64,000 nucleotides of DNA, from assembly GCF_029109325.1 (NCBI RefSeq), contig NZ_JAQKQJ010000008.1, positions 120,505 through 184,504 on the forward strand, written 5' to 3'. The stretch comes from Nodosilinea sp. PGN35 (lineage in GTDB: Bacteria; Cyanobacteriota; Cyanobacteriia; Phormidesmidales; Phormidesmidaceae). This document shows, one piece after another, positions 52,120 to 60,605 of this stretch. The notes beneath the pieces are model-generated. The model made no database searches. It saw only the letters and a list, made by a program, of their open reading frames with translations, and was not told where the DNA came from. Made by a program: the position numbers and the translations under genes. Every line of letters begins with the position of its first letter. Position 1 is the stretch's first letter.

Positions 52120-52149
52120 AGCTGGAAACTTAACTTTGGATTCGCTCAA

Positions 52150-52194
52150 ACTTGCGTTTTTCGAATAGGGAACCCGAGGGGGTAAACCTACGAT
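52150..52194 (+). promoter_or_regulatory. 22-bp box, copy C, with -10 of sulfatase 1
   Basis: Box at 52150-52171 (ACTTGC, GT, TTTTC, GAATAG, GGA), then 17 nt, then TACGAT at 52189-52194. The box end takes the place of a -35 element, as expected for an activator-dependent promoter. Transcription would start near 52201, about 98 nt before the sulfatase ATG. Confidence 0.65.
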
Positions 52195-52298
52195 CTACAG
52201 AAATTGGTGCTGGGGTGTGGTTGAGTGGCTCCCTAGGGAACGAACATCACCGCTTCAGCTGTTTTCTCTGTACTTTAGCTGTACTTGTGAAGTAAGCT

Positions 52299-54653
52299 AT
52301 GCTTCCTCGGATGAGTCGGTTCATCTTAACTTGGGCCGCGATCGCCGCCCTTGTCTTCCAAGTCGCCGTGCCCCCGGCCCTGGCGCAAGAAACCCTGCCT
52401 CGCCCAGAGCCCGCCTTCCAGGGCCGCATCGGCGTCACCTACCAAGAGTCTCAGCCGGATACCGCCCTGTTGCAGGCCGTCAAAGCCCCAGCGGGGGCTC
52501 CCAACGTGCTGCTGGTGCTGATTGACGATGCGGGTTTTGGCTCCGCCAGTACCTTTGGCGGTCCCATTGCCACCCCCACCTTCGATCGGCTGGCGGCCAA
52601 TGGGCTGCGCTACAACTCCTTCCACACCACGGCCCTGTGTTCACCCACCCGCGCCGCCATCCTCACCGGGCGCAACCACCACTCGGTAGGGTCGGGCACC
52701 ATTCAAGAACTGGCCACGGCCTACCCCGGTTATACCGGACTGATTCCCCAGAGTACGGCGACCATCGGCCAAATTCTCCAGCGCAACGGCTACAGCACCG
52801 CCTGGTTTGGCAAAAACCACAACGTGCCCGACAACCAGACCACCAGCGTCGGCCCCTTCGATCGCTGGCCCAACGGCCTCGGCTTCGACTATTTCTACGG
52901 GTTCATCGGCGGTGAAACCGACCAGTGGTACCCCACCCTCTACGAGAACCAAACCCTGGTCGAAACCCTGCCCCTGCCGGAGGAGGGCTACAACCTCACC
53001 CACGATCTGGCCGACAAAACCATCGCCTGGATCGATCAGGTCAAAACCACCGCCCCCGATCGCCCCTTCTTTGCCTACTTTGCCCCCGGTGCGGTCCATG
53101 CTCCCCACCAGCCCCCGGCGGAGTATGTGGCCAAGTACAAGGGCCAGTTTGACCAGGGCTGGGACAAACTGCGGGAAGAAACCTACGCACGCCAGAAAAC
53201 GCTGGGCGTGATTCCCGCCAGCGCCCAACTCACCCCCCGCCCCGCCTCCATGCCCGCCTGGGACAGCTTTAGCCCCGACGACCAGAAAATTCTGGCCCGC
53301 CAGATGGAAACCTATGCCGGGTTCCTCGACTACACCGACGCGGAAATTGGCCGGGTGGTGAAGGCCATTGCCGACCTGGGCGAACTCGATAACACCCTGG
53401 TGATCTATATCAATGGCGACAACGGAGCCAGCGCCGAGGGGAGCCTGATCGGCACCTGCAACGAAATGCTGAACCTCAACGGCCTCAACCTCACCATGGC
53501 GGACAATCGCCGCTGCTACGACATCTGGGGTGGCCCCGAAACCTCTCCCCACTATGCGGTGAGCTGGGCCTGGGCGATGGATAGCCCCTTCCGCTGGACG
53601 AAACAGGTGGCCTCCTACCTGGGGGGCATTCGCAACGGTATGGTGATCGCCTGGCCCGCAAAAATTAAGGAGAAGGGTGGTTTGCGATCGCAGTTTAGCC
53701 ATGTAATTGACATTGCCCCCACCATCCTGGAGGCCGCCGGCATTCCTGAGCCAGAACTCTATAACGGCATTTCGCAAAAGCCCATGGAAGGTACCAGCCT
53801 GGTCTACACCTTCGATCGCGGTGCCGCTTCTACTCCCGGACGTCACGAGACCCAATACTTCGAGATGCTGGGGCATCGCGCCCTCTACAAAGATGGCCTG
53901 ATGGCCTCGGCGTTCCACAACCGCCTGCCCTGGATTACAGCGGGCACCGTGCCCTTTGATCAGGATCAATGGGAATTGTTCGACCTCACCCAGGACTTCA
54001 CCCAGGCCAGGGATCTCTCGGCAGAACAACCGGAAACGCTCAAGCAACTTCAGGATCTGTTCCTTACAGAAGCCGAGAAGTACAACGTGTTTCCGCTGGA
54101 TGATCGCTTCGCCGAGCGGGCCGATGTCACCCTGCGGCCCGGCTTCTTTACCGGGCGCAAGCACATCGAGTTTGCGGGCAACACGCCATCCATTCCTGAA
54201 GGCAGTGCGCCCACGACCAAAAATGCCTCCCACACCATTGATGCCGATTTGGTGGTGCCACCCCAGGGTGCCGAAGGGGTGATTCTCTCCGAAGGGGGCC
54301 TCACCAGTGGGTTTAGCCTCTACGTCAAGGACAACACCCTGACCTACGACTACAACTGGTTTGACCTGGAGCGCACTTCCATCGCCGCCGCCACCCCCTT
54401 GCCCACGGGCAAGGTGCACGTGCGGTTCGACTTTGCCTACGATGGCGGCGGACCCGGCAAAGGCGGCACTGGCACGCTGTACGTCAACAACCGCAAAGTG
54501 GGCCAGGGCAAGATTCCCAAAACGGTAGCAGGCCGCTTTGGGGTCGAGGCAATGGACTTTGGCAAAGACTTGCAGTCGCCCGTGAGCCAGTCGTACCAGC
54601 CCCCCTTCGCCTTTACCGGAGTGGTGGAAAAGGTGGTGCTCGACATCAAGTAG
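52299..54653 (+). CDS. Arylsulfatase 1 (secreted, type I sulfatase)
   Basis: 784 residues. Signal peptide with LTWAAIAALVFQVAVPPALAQ; the start MLPR matches the paralog at 56214 residue for residue, which fixes it. Sulfatase core: LLVLIDDAGFGSAS with the metal-binding Asp pair, the formylglycine motif LCSPTRAAILTGRNHHS (Cys114), WFGKNHN with the active-site Lys, HAPHQPP and INGDNGAS. A C-terminal beta-rich domain of about 130 residues follows. It should release sulfate from sulfate esters in the periplasm or outside. The Cys must be oxidised by a formylglycine-generating enzyme not encoded here. Confidence 0.93.
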   Translation: MLPRMSRFILTWAAIAALVFQVAVPPALAQETLPRPEPAFQGRIGVTYQESQPDTALLQAVKAPAGAPNVLLVLIDDAGFGSASTFGGPIATPTFDRLAANGLRYNSFHTTALCSPTRAAILTGRNHHSVGSGTIQELATAYPGYTGLIPQSTATIGQILQRNGYSTAWFGKNHNVPDNQTTSVGPFDRWPNGLGFDYFYGFIGGETDQWYPTLYENQTLVETLPLPEEGYNLTHDLADKTIAWIDQVKTTAPDRPFFAYFAPGAVHAPHQPPAEYVAKYKGQFDQGWDKLREETYARQKTLGVIPASAQLTPRPASMPAWDSFSPDDQKILARQMETYAGFLDYTDAEIGRVVKAIADLGELDNTLVIYINGDNGASAEGSLIGTCNEMLNLNGLNLTMADNRRCYDIWGGPETSPHYAVSWAWAMDSPFRWTKQVASYLGGIRNGMVIAWPAKIKEKGGLRSQFSHVIDIAPTILEAAGIPEPELYNGISQKPMEGTSLVYTFDRGAASTPGRHETQYFEMLGHRALYKDGLMASAFHNRLPWITAGTVPFDQDQWELFDLTQDFTQARDLSAEQPETLKQLQDLFLTEAEKYNVFPLDDRFAERADVTLRPGFFTGRKHIEFAGNTPSIPEGSAPTTKNASHTIDADLVVPPQGAEGVILSEGGLTSGFSLYVKDNTLTYDYNWFDLERTSIAAATPLPTGKVHVRFDFAYDGGGPGKGGTGTLYVNNRKVGQGKIPKTVAGRFGVEAMDFGKDLQSPVSQSYQPPFAFTGVVEKVVLDIK

Positions 54654-54664
54654 CCCCAGCTCAA

Positions 54665-54697
54665 AGATCCCAGGGTTCTTCAAGAACCCTGGGATCT
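54665..54697. terminator. Perfect hairpin, AGATCCCAGGGTTCTT arms
   Basis: Sixteen-base exact arms (54665-54680 and 54682-54697) with a one-base centre, between the sulfatase 1 stop and the convergent Uma2 gene. Same arm sequence as the tandem hairpins at 60432-60577. Confidence 0.8.
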
Positions 54698-54702
54698 GGC
54701 TA

Positions 54703-55347
54703 TCAGGTATCCTTCCCCGGGTCTTTCAGCCCTTGCCGAAAGGCTTTCGCCGCCGCTAGCGGGTTCGGGTTTTGTAGGCAGCGGGTCAGCAACTCCAGAT
54801 CCAGATCGGGCAACACTTCGCTCTGCTGAATGGGTTCATAGCCAGCCGTTTCCATAAACTCTACCGGGGTTTCTTCGCGCTGGTGATACAGGGAAAGACG
54901 ATTCTTTTGCCAGAACCAGACCTCCCGCACCCCTAAACGACGATACAGCTCCAAACGATTGATGCTGCCACTCGTGACGATGACCTCAATTGCCAGATCG
55001 GGAAATTCCTTATCGGTGCCGATGCAGTAGCTTTCATCCGGTTCGCCCCCCGCCTGTTGCTCCGGTTTTTTCAGCGTCGTGGAACCCATCGGAAAGAATT
55101 CCGTATCGGTTTCCAAAAAGTAGAGTTCTAGGAGATTGCCGATCAGCGTTTTTCCAATTTCATGGTTGCGACTAGGAGCCAAAATTTCTAACACCCCATC
55201 TAAAAAATGCACCCGATAAGCAGAACCATCCCCCATATCCGCCAGCAGCGCTTCGTACTGTGGCCACGACACCCGACTTAGCACCCGCCGTTCTTCCGGG
55301 TCATCCAGGGTGATGCGGTTGGTCAAATCGTTAAGGAGAATCATCAA
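54703..55347 (-). CDS. Uma2 family putative endonuclease
   Basis: 214 residues. PD-(D/E)XK-type core in YRVHFLDGVLEILAPSRNHE, GEPDESYCI and FPDLAIEVIVTSGSINRLE, followed by LGVREVWFWQ. Belongs to the DUF820/Uma2 family expanded in cyanobacteria; function not settled. Together with the next Uma2 gene it interrupts the sulfatase run on the opposite strand. Confidence 0.85.
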   Translation of the reverse strand: MMILLNDLTNRITLDDPEERRVLSRVSWPQYEALLADMGDGSAYRVHFLDGVLEILAPSRNHEIGKTLIGNLLELYFLETDTEFFPMGSTTLKKPEQQAGGEPDESYCIGTDKEFPDLAIEVIVTSGSINRLELYRRLGVREVWFWQKNRLSLYHQREETPVEFMETAGYEPIQQSEVLPDLDLELLTRCLQNPNPLAAAKAFRQGLKDPGKDT

Positions 55348-55468
55348 ACGCTACCTCGTCAATGTTCTGATTATCCTGAAATTACCCTAATCAAATTCAT
55401 CCTGCTCGGAGAAAGCCGTTGTGCCGATAAATCCTCTCATACCATCCATAAATGGCTCCAGACGGCTA

Positions 55469-56023
55469 TCAACCATCCAGACCCCGATAAAGTTCAGCCA
55501 TATCGAATTCAAGCCCCAGGCTTTGCAGTACTACGGAATCTCCAGCGTTATAAACAACTGTTTCCCAGGTATTTTCAGCGGTGCGGCGACGACATTCGAC
55601 CTGTTGAATGTCTTGAAAAACCAGAACGTATTCTTCTAGGGAGGAGAGTTTGCAATAGTCTTCAAATTTTGCCCCCAGCTCAAACGCTTGGGTGCTGGGA
55701 GAGAGAACTTCCGCGATGAATTTTGGATGGCGTTTTACGTATCGGTCATCCCGATCTCGCGGGTCGCAGGTGACAAAGGCATCGAGGTAGTAATAAAACT
55801 CTTCCTGATAATTGACTTTGACGTTACCCGAGTGGAATCGGCAATCAGAATCCCCTAAATGCAGGTTGATCAGCGTGAGCAAGTTGAGCGCAATGCGATC
55901 GTGGTTGTCGGTGCCACCGGCCATGGCGTAAACCAGGCCACGACGATACTCGTGGCGAACCGGGCTCTGTCGCTCAATGCTCAGGTACTCGTCGGCGCTG
56001 ATGTAGTTGGGAACGGCAATCAT
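55469..56023 (-). CDS. Uma2 family putative endonuclease
   Basis: 184 residues of a second Uma2 subgroup: SADEYLSIERQSPVRHEYRRG at the N-terminus, YYLDAFVTCDPRD with the core Asp, PKFIAEVLSPSTQAFE with the Glu, and LEEYVLVFQDIQQVECRRR. Distinct from the Uma2 at 54703, so the pair is not a tandem duplication. Head-to-head with sulfatase 2. Confidence 0.85.
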   Translation of the reverse strand: MIAVPNYISADEYLSIERQSPVRHEYRRGLVYAMAGGTDNHDRIALNLLTLINLHLGDSDCRFHSGNVKVNYQEEFYYYLDAFVTCDPRDRDDRYVKRHPKFIAEVLSPSTQAFELGAKFEDYCKLSSLEEYVLVFQDIQQVECRRRTAENTWETVVYNAGDSVVLQSLGLEFDMAELYRGLDG

Positions 56024-56213
56024 CGGCTCAGCCTGCTCCTGCCAGAGGTTGACTCTATTCTAAAAGGCTTCCGCTCATCCTCGGTCAGCCTACTGTTCCC
56101 ACGCCGCCTGGCTTCAGACCCATCGTTCGTCCGGGGCGTTAAAGCTATCCGGCTAGCAAATTAATTAGATTTTCACTCCGAATGTCCCTGTTGTTGTGTT
56201 GAGAGGTTTATTC

Positions 56214-58577
56214 ATGCTCCCTCGCATCTGGAAATTCACCCTGGCCTGGACGGCCATCGTGGCGATCGCACTCCAGGCCGCCGTGCCCCCGGCCCTGGCC
56301 CAGGAAATTCTGCCCCATCCCAACAAGCCCTTTTCTGGAAAAATTGGGCTGACCTACAAAACATCTGAACCGGTTAAATCACAGCTCAAACTGCCCAGCA
56401 CCTATGGTATTGAAAACGCCCCTAACGTGCTGCTGGTGCTGATTGACGATGTGGGCTTCGGCCAGTTCAGCAGCTTTGGCGGCAGCATTCCCACCCCCAC
56501 TATGGATCGGGTGGTGAAAAATGGGCTGCAATTCACTCAGTTCCACACCACGGCGCTGTGTTCCCCCACTCGCGCCGCCCTGCTCACCGGACGCAACCAC
56601 CACTCCGTAGGCAACGGCGTGATTACCGAAGCCGGAACGGGCTTTCCGGGCTATACCGGGGTGATTCCCGATAATGCTGCCACCTTTGCCCAAATTTTGC
56701 AGGCCTACGGTTACGCCACCGCCTGGTTTGGCAAAAACCACAACGTGCCCGACTGGGAGAGCAGCATGGCGGGTCCCTTTGATCGCTGGCCTCGGGGCTT
56801 GGGCTTTGACTACTTCTACGGATTTGTTGGCGGCGACACCGACCAGTTCCACCCCGCTCTAGTCGAAAACACCACCCGCATTGAGCCGCCGGAAACCAAT
56901 GCGGACGGCTCTCCTTACCACCTCAGCACCGACCTGGCCGATCACGCCATCAACTACATTCGTCAGGTGAATGCGGTTTCGCCTGAGAAGCCCTTCCTGG
57001 TATATCTATCTCCCGGTGCCACCCATGCGCCCCACCAGGCTCCCCAGGAGTGGATCGATCAGTTCAAGGGCCAGTTCGACATGGGGTGGGACCAGTACCG
57101 CGAAGAAACCTTTGCGCGGCAGAAGCGGCTAGGAGTGATTCCCGCTGACGCCCAGCTGACTCCCCGACCCGCAGCCCTGGCCGCCTGGGATTCGCTCTCC
57201 CCTGAGGAGCAGCGGGTCTATGCCCGGATGATGGAGGTGTTTGCCGGATTCACCGCCCATGTGGATCATGAGGTGGGGCGCGTGGTGGACGCGATCGACC
57301 AGATCGGCGAACTCGACAACACCCTGATCATCTACATCGCCGGGGACAACGGCTCCAGTGCCGAAGGGGGCTTTAACGGCTTGCTGAACGAAATGACCTT
57401 CTTCAACGGCCTGCCCGAAAAGCTGGAAGACAAGGTGGCGGCGATCAACGACCTGGGTGGCCCTCTGTACTACAACCACTTCCCCTCTGCCTGGGCCTGG
57501 GCGATGGATTCCCCCTTCCAGTGGACCAAGCAGATTGCCTCCCACTTTGGCGGCACCCGCAACGGCATGGCGATGTCCTGGCCGGCGGGCATCAAAGATA
57601 AGGGCGGCAAACGCTTTCAGTTCAGCCATGTGATCGACATTGCCCCCACGATTCTAGAGGCGATCGGCATCGACCCGCCCGTGCAGGTGAACGGCATCAC
57701 CCAAAAGCCCATTGAGGGCACCAGCCTGGTCTACACCTTCGATGACGCCAAAGCGCCTAACCGCCACACCACCCAATACTTCGAGATGGCGGGCAATCAG
57801 GGCATCTATAGCGACGGTTGGATGGCCAGCGCCCTGTGGAGTGAGCCCTGGGTGCCGGAACCGCCAGGGGATAAGGACATTCTCAATCTCGATTGGGAGT
57901 TGTACCACATCGACGAAGACTTCACCCAGGCGGTGGATCTGGCCGACCAGATGCCCGCCAAGCTCCAGGATATGAAAGACCTGTTTTACGCCGAAGCTGC
58001 AAAATACAATGTGCTGCCCCTGGATGGTCGCAAAACCGCACGGTTGAATGTCGCCAACCGCCCCAGCCTCACCGCCGGGCGCACCCACTTTGCCTACCCA
58101 CGCGGCCTTCGCATTCCGGAAGGCTCGTCCCCTGACTTGAAACACGTCAACCACACCATCACCGCCAATGTGGACATGCCCTCCCAGGGGGCAGAAGGCA
58201 TGCTGATGACGATGGGCGGACGGTTCGCCGGATACGGCCTGTTTGTGAAGGACGGCAAACTCGTCTACCACTACAACCTGGCCGGAATCGAGCGGTACAC
58301 CATCGAATCGGATACCCGGATTCCCACCGGGAAAGTTGCGCTGAAGGCGGAGTACAAAACCGATGCCAATCAGCCCTATGCCGGGGGGACGGTAACGCTC
58401 TATGCCAACAACAAAAAAATCGGCCAGGGCCGGGTGGAAAAGAGCATTCCCAACCGCGTCACCCTGGACGAAACCATGGACATTGGCTTCGACACCGGGA
58501 CTCCTATTACTGAAACCTACGAACTCCCCTTTGCCTTTACCGGCAAGCTGGATGAGGTGGCCATTGACTTGAATTAA
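56214..58577 (+). CDS. Arylsulfatase 2 (secreted, paralog of sulfatase 1)
   Basis: 787 residues from the ATG at 56214 with GAGAGG upstream. Signal peptide FTLAWTAIVAIALQAAVPPALAQ. The sulfatase motifs repeat those of sulfatase 1: LLVLIDDVGFGQFS, LCSPTRAALLTGRNHHS (Cys116), WFGKNHN, HAPHQAP and IAGDNGSS, plus the same C-terminal beta-rich domain (MLMTMGGRFAGYGLFVKDGK). The two are clear paralogs over their full length. No copy of the 22-bp box is visible in its 190-nt upstream region. Confidence 0.93.
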   Translation: MLPRIWKFTLAWTAIVAIALQAAVPPALAQEILPHPNKPFSGKIGLTYKTSEPVKSQLKLPSTYGIENAPNVLLVLIDDVGFGQFSSFGGSIPTPTMDRVVKNGLQFTQFHTTALCSPTRAALLTGRNHHSVGNGVITEAGTGFPGYTGVIPDNAATFAQILQAYGYATAWFGKNHNVPDWESSMAGPFDRWPRGLGFDYFYGFVGGDTDQFHPALVENTTRIEPPETNADGSPYHLSTDLADHAINYIRQVNAVSPEKPFLVYLSPGATHAPHQAPQEWIDQFKGQFDMGWDQYREETFARQKRLGVIPADAQLTPRPAALAAWDSLSPEEQRVYARMMEVFAGFTAHVDHEVGRVVDAIDQIGELDNTLIIYIAGDNGSSAEGGFNGLLNEMTFFNGLPEKLEDKVAAINDLGGPLYYNHFPSAWAWAMDSPFQWTKQIASHFGGTRNGMAMSWPAGIKDKGGKRFQFSHVIDIAPTILEAIGIDPPVQVNGITQKPIEGTSLVYTFDDAKAPNRHTTQYFEMAGNQGIYSDGWMASALWSEPWVPEPPGDKDILNLDWELYHIDEDFTQAVDLADQMPAKLQDMKDLFYAEAAKYNVLPLDGRKTARLNVANRPSLTAGRTHFAYPRGLRIPEGSSPDLKHVNHTITANVDMPSQGAEGMLMTMGGRFAGYGLFVKDGKLVYHYNLAGIERYTIESDTRIPTGKVALKAEYKTDANQPYAGGTVTLYANNKKIGQGRVEKSIPNRVTLDETMDIGFDTGTPITETYELPFAFTGKLDEVAIDLN

Positions 58578-58623
58578 TCCTCGCTAACCCCCGGTCCAGA
58601 ACCTGGTCTGGGGGATGGCGTTA

Positions 58624-58668
58624 ACTTGCATTTTTTGAATAGTGAGGCCAAAACGCTCAACGTACAAT
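58624..58668 (+). promoter_or_regulatory. 22-bp box, copy D, with -10 of sulfatase 3
   Basis: Box at 58624-58645 (ACTTGC, AT, five T, GAATAG, TGA), 17 nt, then TACAAT at 58663-58668. The arrangement and spacing equal those of copy C. Transcription would start near 58675, about 61 nt before the sulfatase 3 ATG. Confidence 0.65.
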
Positions 58669-58735
58669 CCCCTCAAGACCGTTGATTTGACCAGGGTTTT
58701 TGAGTCAAGCACTATGGAATGGAGACATCAGCCCT

Positions 58736-60403
58736 ATGAGTAATCCTTCGCCTCAGGATCGGTCTAGCGGGAGATTTGGCTCCCCTCGCATTCTGTCTCG
58801 GGCGATCGCTGGCGCGCTAGTGTTGGCGCTGGGACTGGCCCCCGCTACATGGCTGGGTTTGGGGTCTGACCAGGCGATCGCAGCCCCATTCCCCTCCACC
58901 CCTGCCACCCCGGCCCCCACCCAGCCCAACATCGTGGTGATCTGGGGCGATGACATTGGCCAGAGCGACATCAGTGCCTACACCAAGGGTTTGATGGGTT
59001 TTCGCACCCCCAATATCGATCGCATCGCCCAGGAAGGCGTGATCTTTACCGACTACTACGGTGAGCAGAGCTGTACCGCTGGACGCGCCGCCTTTATTAC
59101 CGGGCAGAGCGTGTTTCGCACAGGCCTGAGCAAAGTGGGTCTGCCCGGAGCCGACCTGGGCCTGCGGCCCGAAGACCCCACCATTGCCGAACTGCTCAAG
59201 GCCCAGGGCTACGCCACCGCCCAGTTTGGCAAAAATCACCTGGGCGACAAGGACGAATTCTTGCCCACCAACCACGGCTTCGACGAATTCTACGGCAACC
59301 TCTACCACCTCAATGCCGAGGAAGAACCCGAACTGCCCGACTACCCCAGCCCCCAGGATTTTCCTAACTTTGCCAAGCGCTTTGGCCCCCGGGGGGTGCT
59401 GCACACCTTCGCCGATGGCCGCATTGAAGACACCGGCCCGCTGACCAAAAAGCGGATGGAAACCATCGACGATGACATCGCCGATCGCTCCGTAGCGTAC
59501 CTGAAAAAACAGGCCGAAACGGGTCAGCCCTTCTTTATGTGGACCAACTTTACCCACATGCACTTCCGCACCCACCCCAAGCCCGAGAGCGTGGGGCAGG
59601 CCGGACGCTGGCAGTCGCCCTACCACGACGTGATGATGGACCACGACCAGAACGTGGGCCAAATTCTGGACGCCCTGGATGACCTGGGGCTAGCCGACAA
59701 CACCCTTGTTTTCTACAGCACCGACAACGGCCCCCACATGAACTCCTGGCCCGATGCGGCCATGACCCCCTTCCGCAACGAGAAGAACTCCGGCTGGGAG
59801 GGGGCCTTTCGGATTCCGGCCATGGTGCGCTGGCCGGGGCATATCGAACCCGGCACCGTGTCCAACGACATCATGTCCCACATGGACTGGCTGCCCACCT
59901 TCCTGGCCGCCGCTGGAGCCCCAGAGGTGAAAGACAAACTCCTCACCGGCTACAAGGCCGCTGGCCGAAACTTCAAGGTGCATCTAGACGGCTACAACCA
60001 GTTGCCCTATCTAACGGGAAAGACCACCGCCAGCCCCCGGCAGGAGTTCTTTTATTTCTCAGATGACGGTGACTTGCTGGCCATGCGCTACGACAACTGG
60101 AAGCTGCACTTCAAAGTGCAGGATGCCCCCGGCACCCTGGATGTCTGGCAGCGGGACTTTCGCTCCCTGCGCTTTCCCTACATCTTTAATCTGAGGACAG
60201 ACCCCTACGAGCGGGCCACCCTGACCTCAAACACCTACTGGGATTGGATGCTGGATCACATCTTTTTGCTGGTGCCCGCCCAGGGCAAAGTGGCGGACTT
60301 TCTCTCGACCTTTAAGCAATATCCGCCCCGCCAAAAGGCGGCCAGCTTCACGGTGGATCAGGCGCTAGAGCAACTGCAAGCGATCCCCCCCGGCAGTACC
60401 TGA
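58736..60403 (+). CDS. Arylsulfatase 3 (secreted, CTAGR-type motif)
   Basis: 555 residues from the ATG at 58736. The N-terminus has a long hydrophobic export segment (AIAGALVLALGLAPATWLG). Sulfatase core: IVVIWGDDIGQSDIS, QSCTAGRAAFITGQ with Cys113, QFGKNHLGD, TNFTHMHFRTHP and YSTDNGPHMNSWPD. The formylglycine motif is C-T-A-G-R, with Ala at the usual Pro position, a variant allowed in the type I sulfatase consensus. It lacks the C-terminal beta domain of sulfatases 1 and 2 and belongs to another subfamily. Box D precedes it. Confidence 0.92.
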   Translation: MSNPSPQDRSSGRFGSPRILSRAIAGALVLALGLAPATWLGLGSDQAIAAPFPSTPATPAPTQPNIVVIWGDDIGQSDISAYTKGLMGFRTPNIDRIAQEGVIFTDYYGEQSCTAGRAAFITGQSVFRTGLSKVGLPGADLGLRPEDPTIAELLKAQGYATAQFGKNHLGDKDEFLPTNHGFDEFYGNLYHLNAEEEPELPDYPSPQDFPNFAKRFGPRGVLHTFADGRIEDTGPLTKKRMETIDDDIADRSVAYLKKQAETGQPFFMWTNFTHMHFRTHPKPESVGQAGRWQSPYHDVMMDHDQNVGQILDALDDLGLADNTLVFYSTDNGPHMNSWPDAAMTPFRNEKNSGWEGAFRIPAMVRWPGHIEPGTVSNDIMSHMDWLPTFLAAAGAPEVKDKLLTGYKAAGRNFKVHLDGYNQLPYLTGKTTASPRQEFFYFSDDGDLLAMRYDNWKLHFKVQDAPGTLDVWQRDFRSLRFPYIFNLRTDPYERATLTSNTYWDWMLDHIFLLVPAQGKVADFLSTFKQYPPRQKAASFTVDQALEQLQAIPPGST

Positions 60404-60431
60404 TCGCCCAGAGAGATCCCATGCCCAGGAA

Positions 60432-60577
60432 AGATCCCAGGGTTCTTCCTCCGCTGTGACGCCATGGTTTATGGCTAGGCAAAGAACCCTGGAATCTGGG
60501 CAACCCAGGAGAGATCCCAGGGTTCTTCCTCCGCCGTGACGCCATGGTTTATGGCCAGGCAAAGAACCCTGGGATCT
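60432..60577. terminator. Tandemly duplicated terminator hairpin
   Basis: Two units 80 bp apart. Each has arms AGATCCCAGGGTTCTT and AAGAACCCTGG(A/G)ATCT (60432-60447/60482-60497; 60512-60527/60562-60577) around a 34-nt loop that contains a smaller hairpin GCCAT/ATGGC. The copies differ at only a few bases, so the duplication is recent. They lie after sulfatase 3. Confidence 0.8.
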
Positions 60578-60605
60578 GCGACCCCCTCGGATTTGGGCCG
60601 CCCCC

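Noticed and set aside
52641..54683. 680-codon open frame antisense to sulfatase 1
   Set aside because: A shadow of GC-rich coding DNA; the sense frame encodes a full sulfatase with signal peptide and catalytic motifs.
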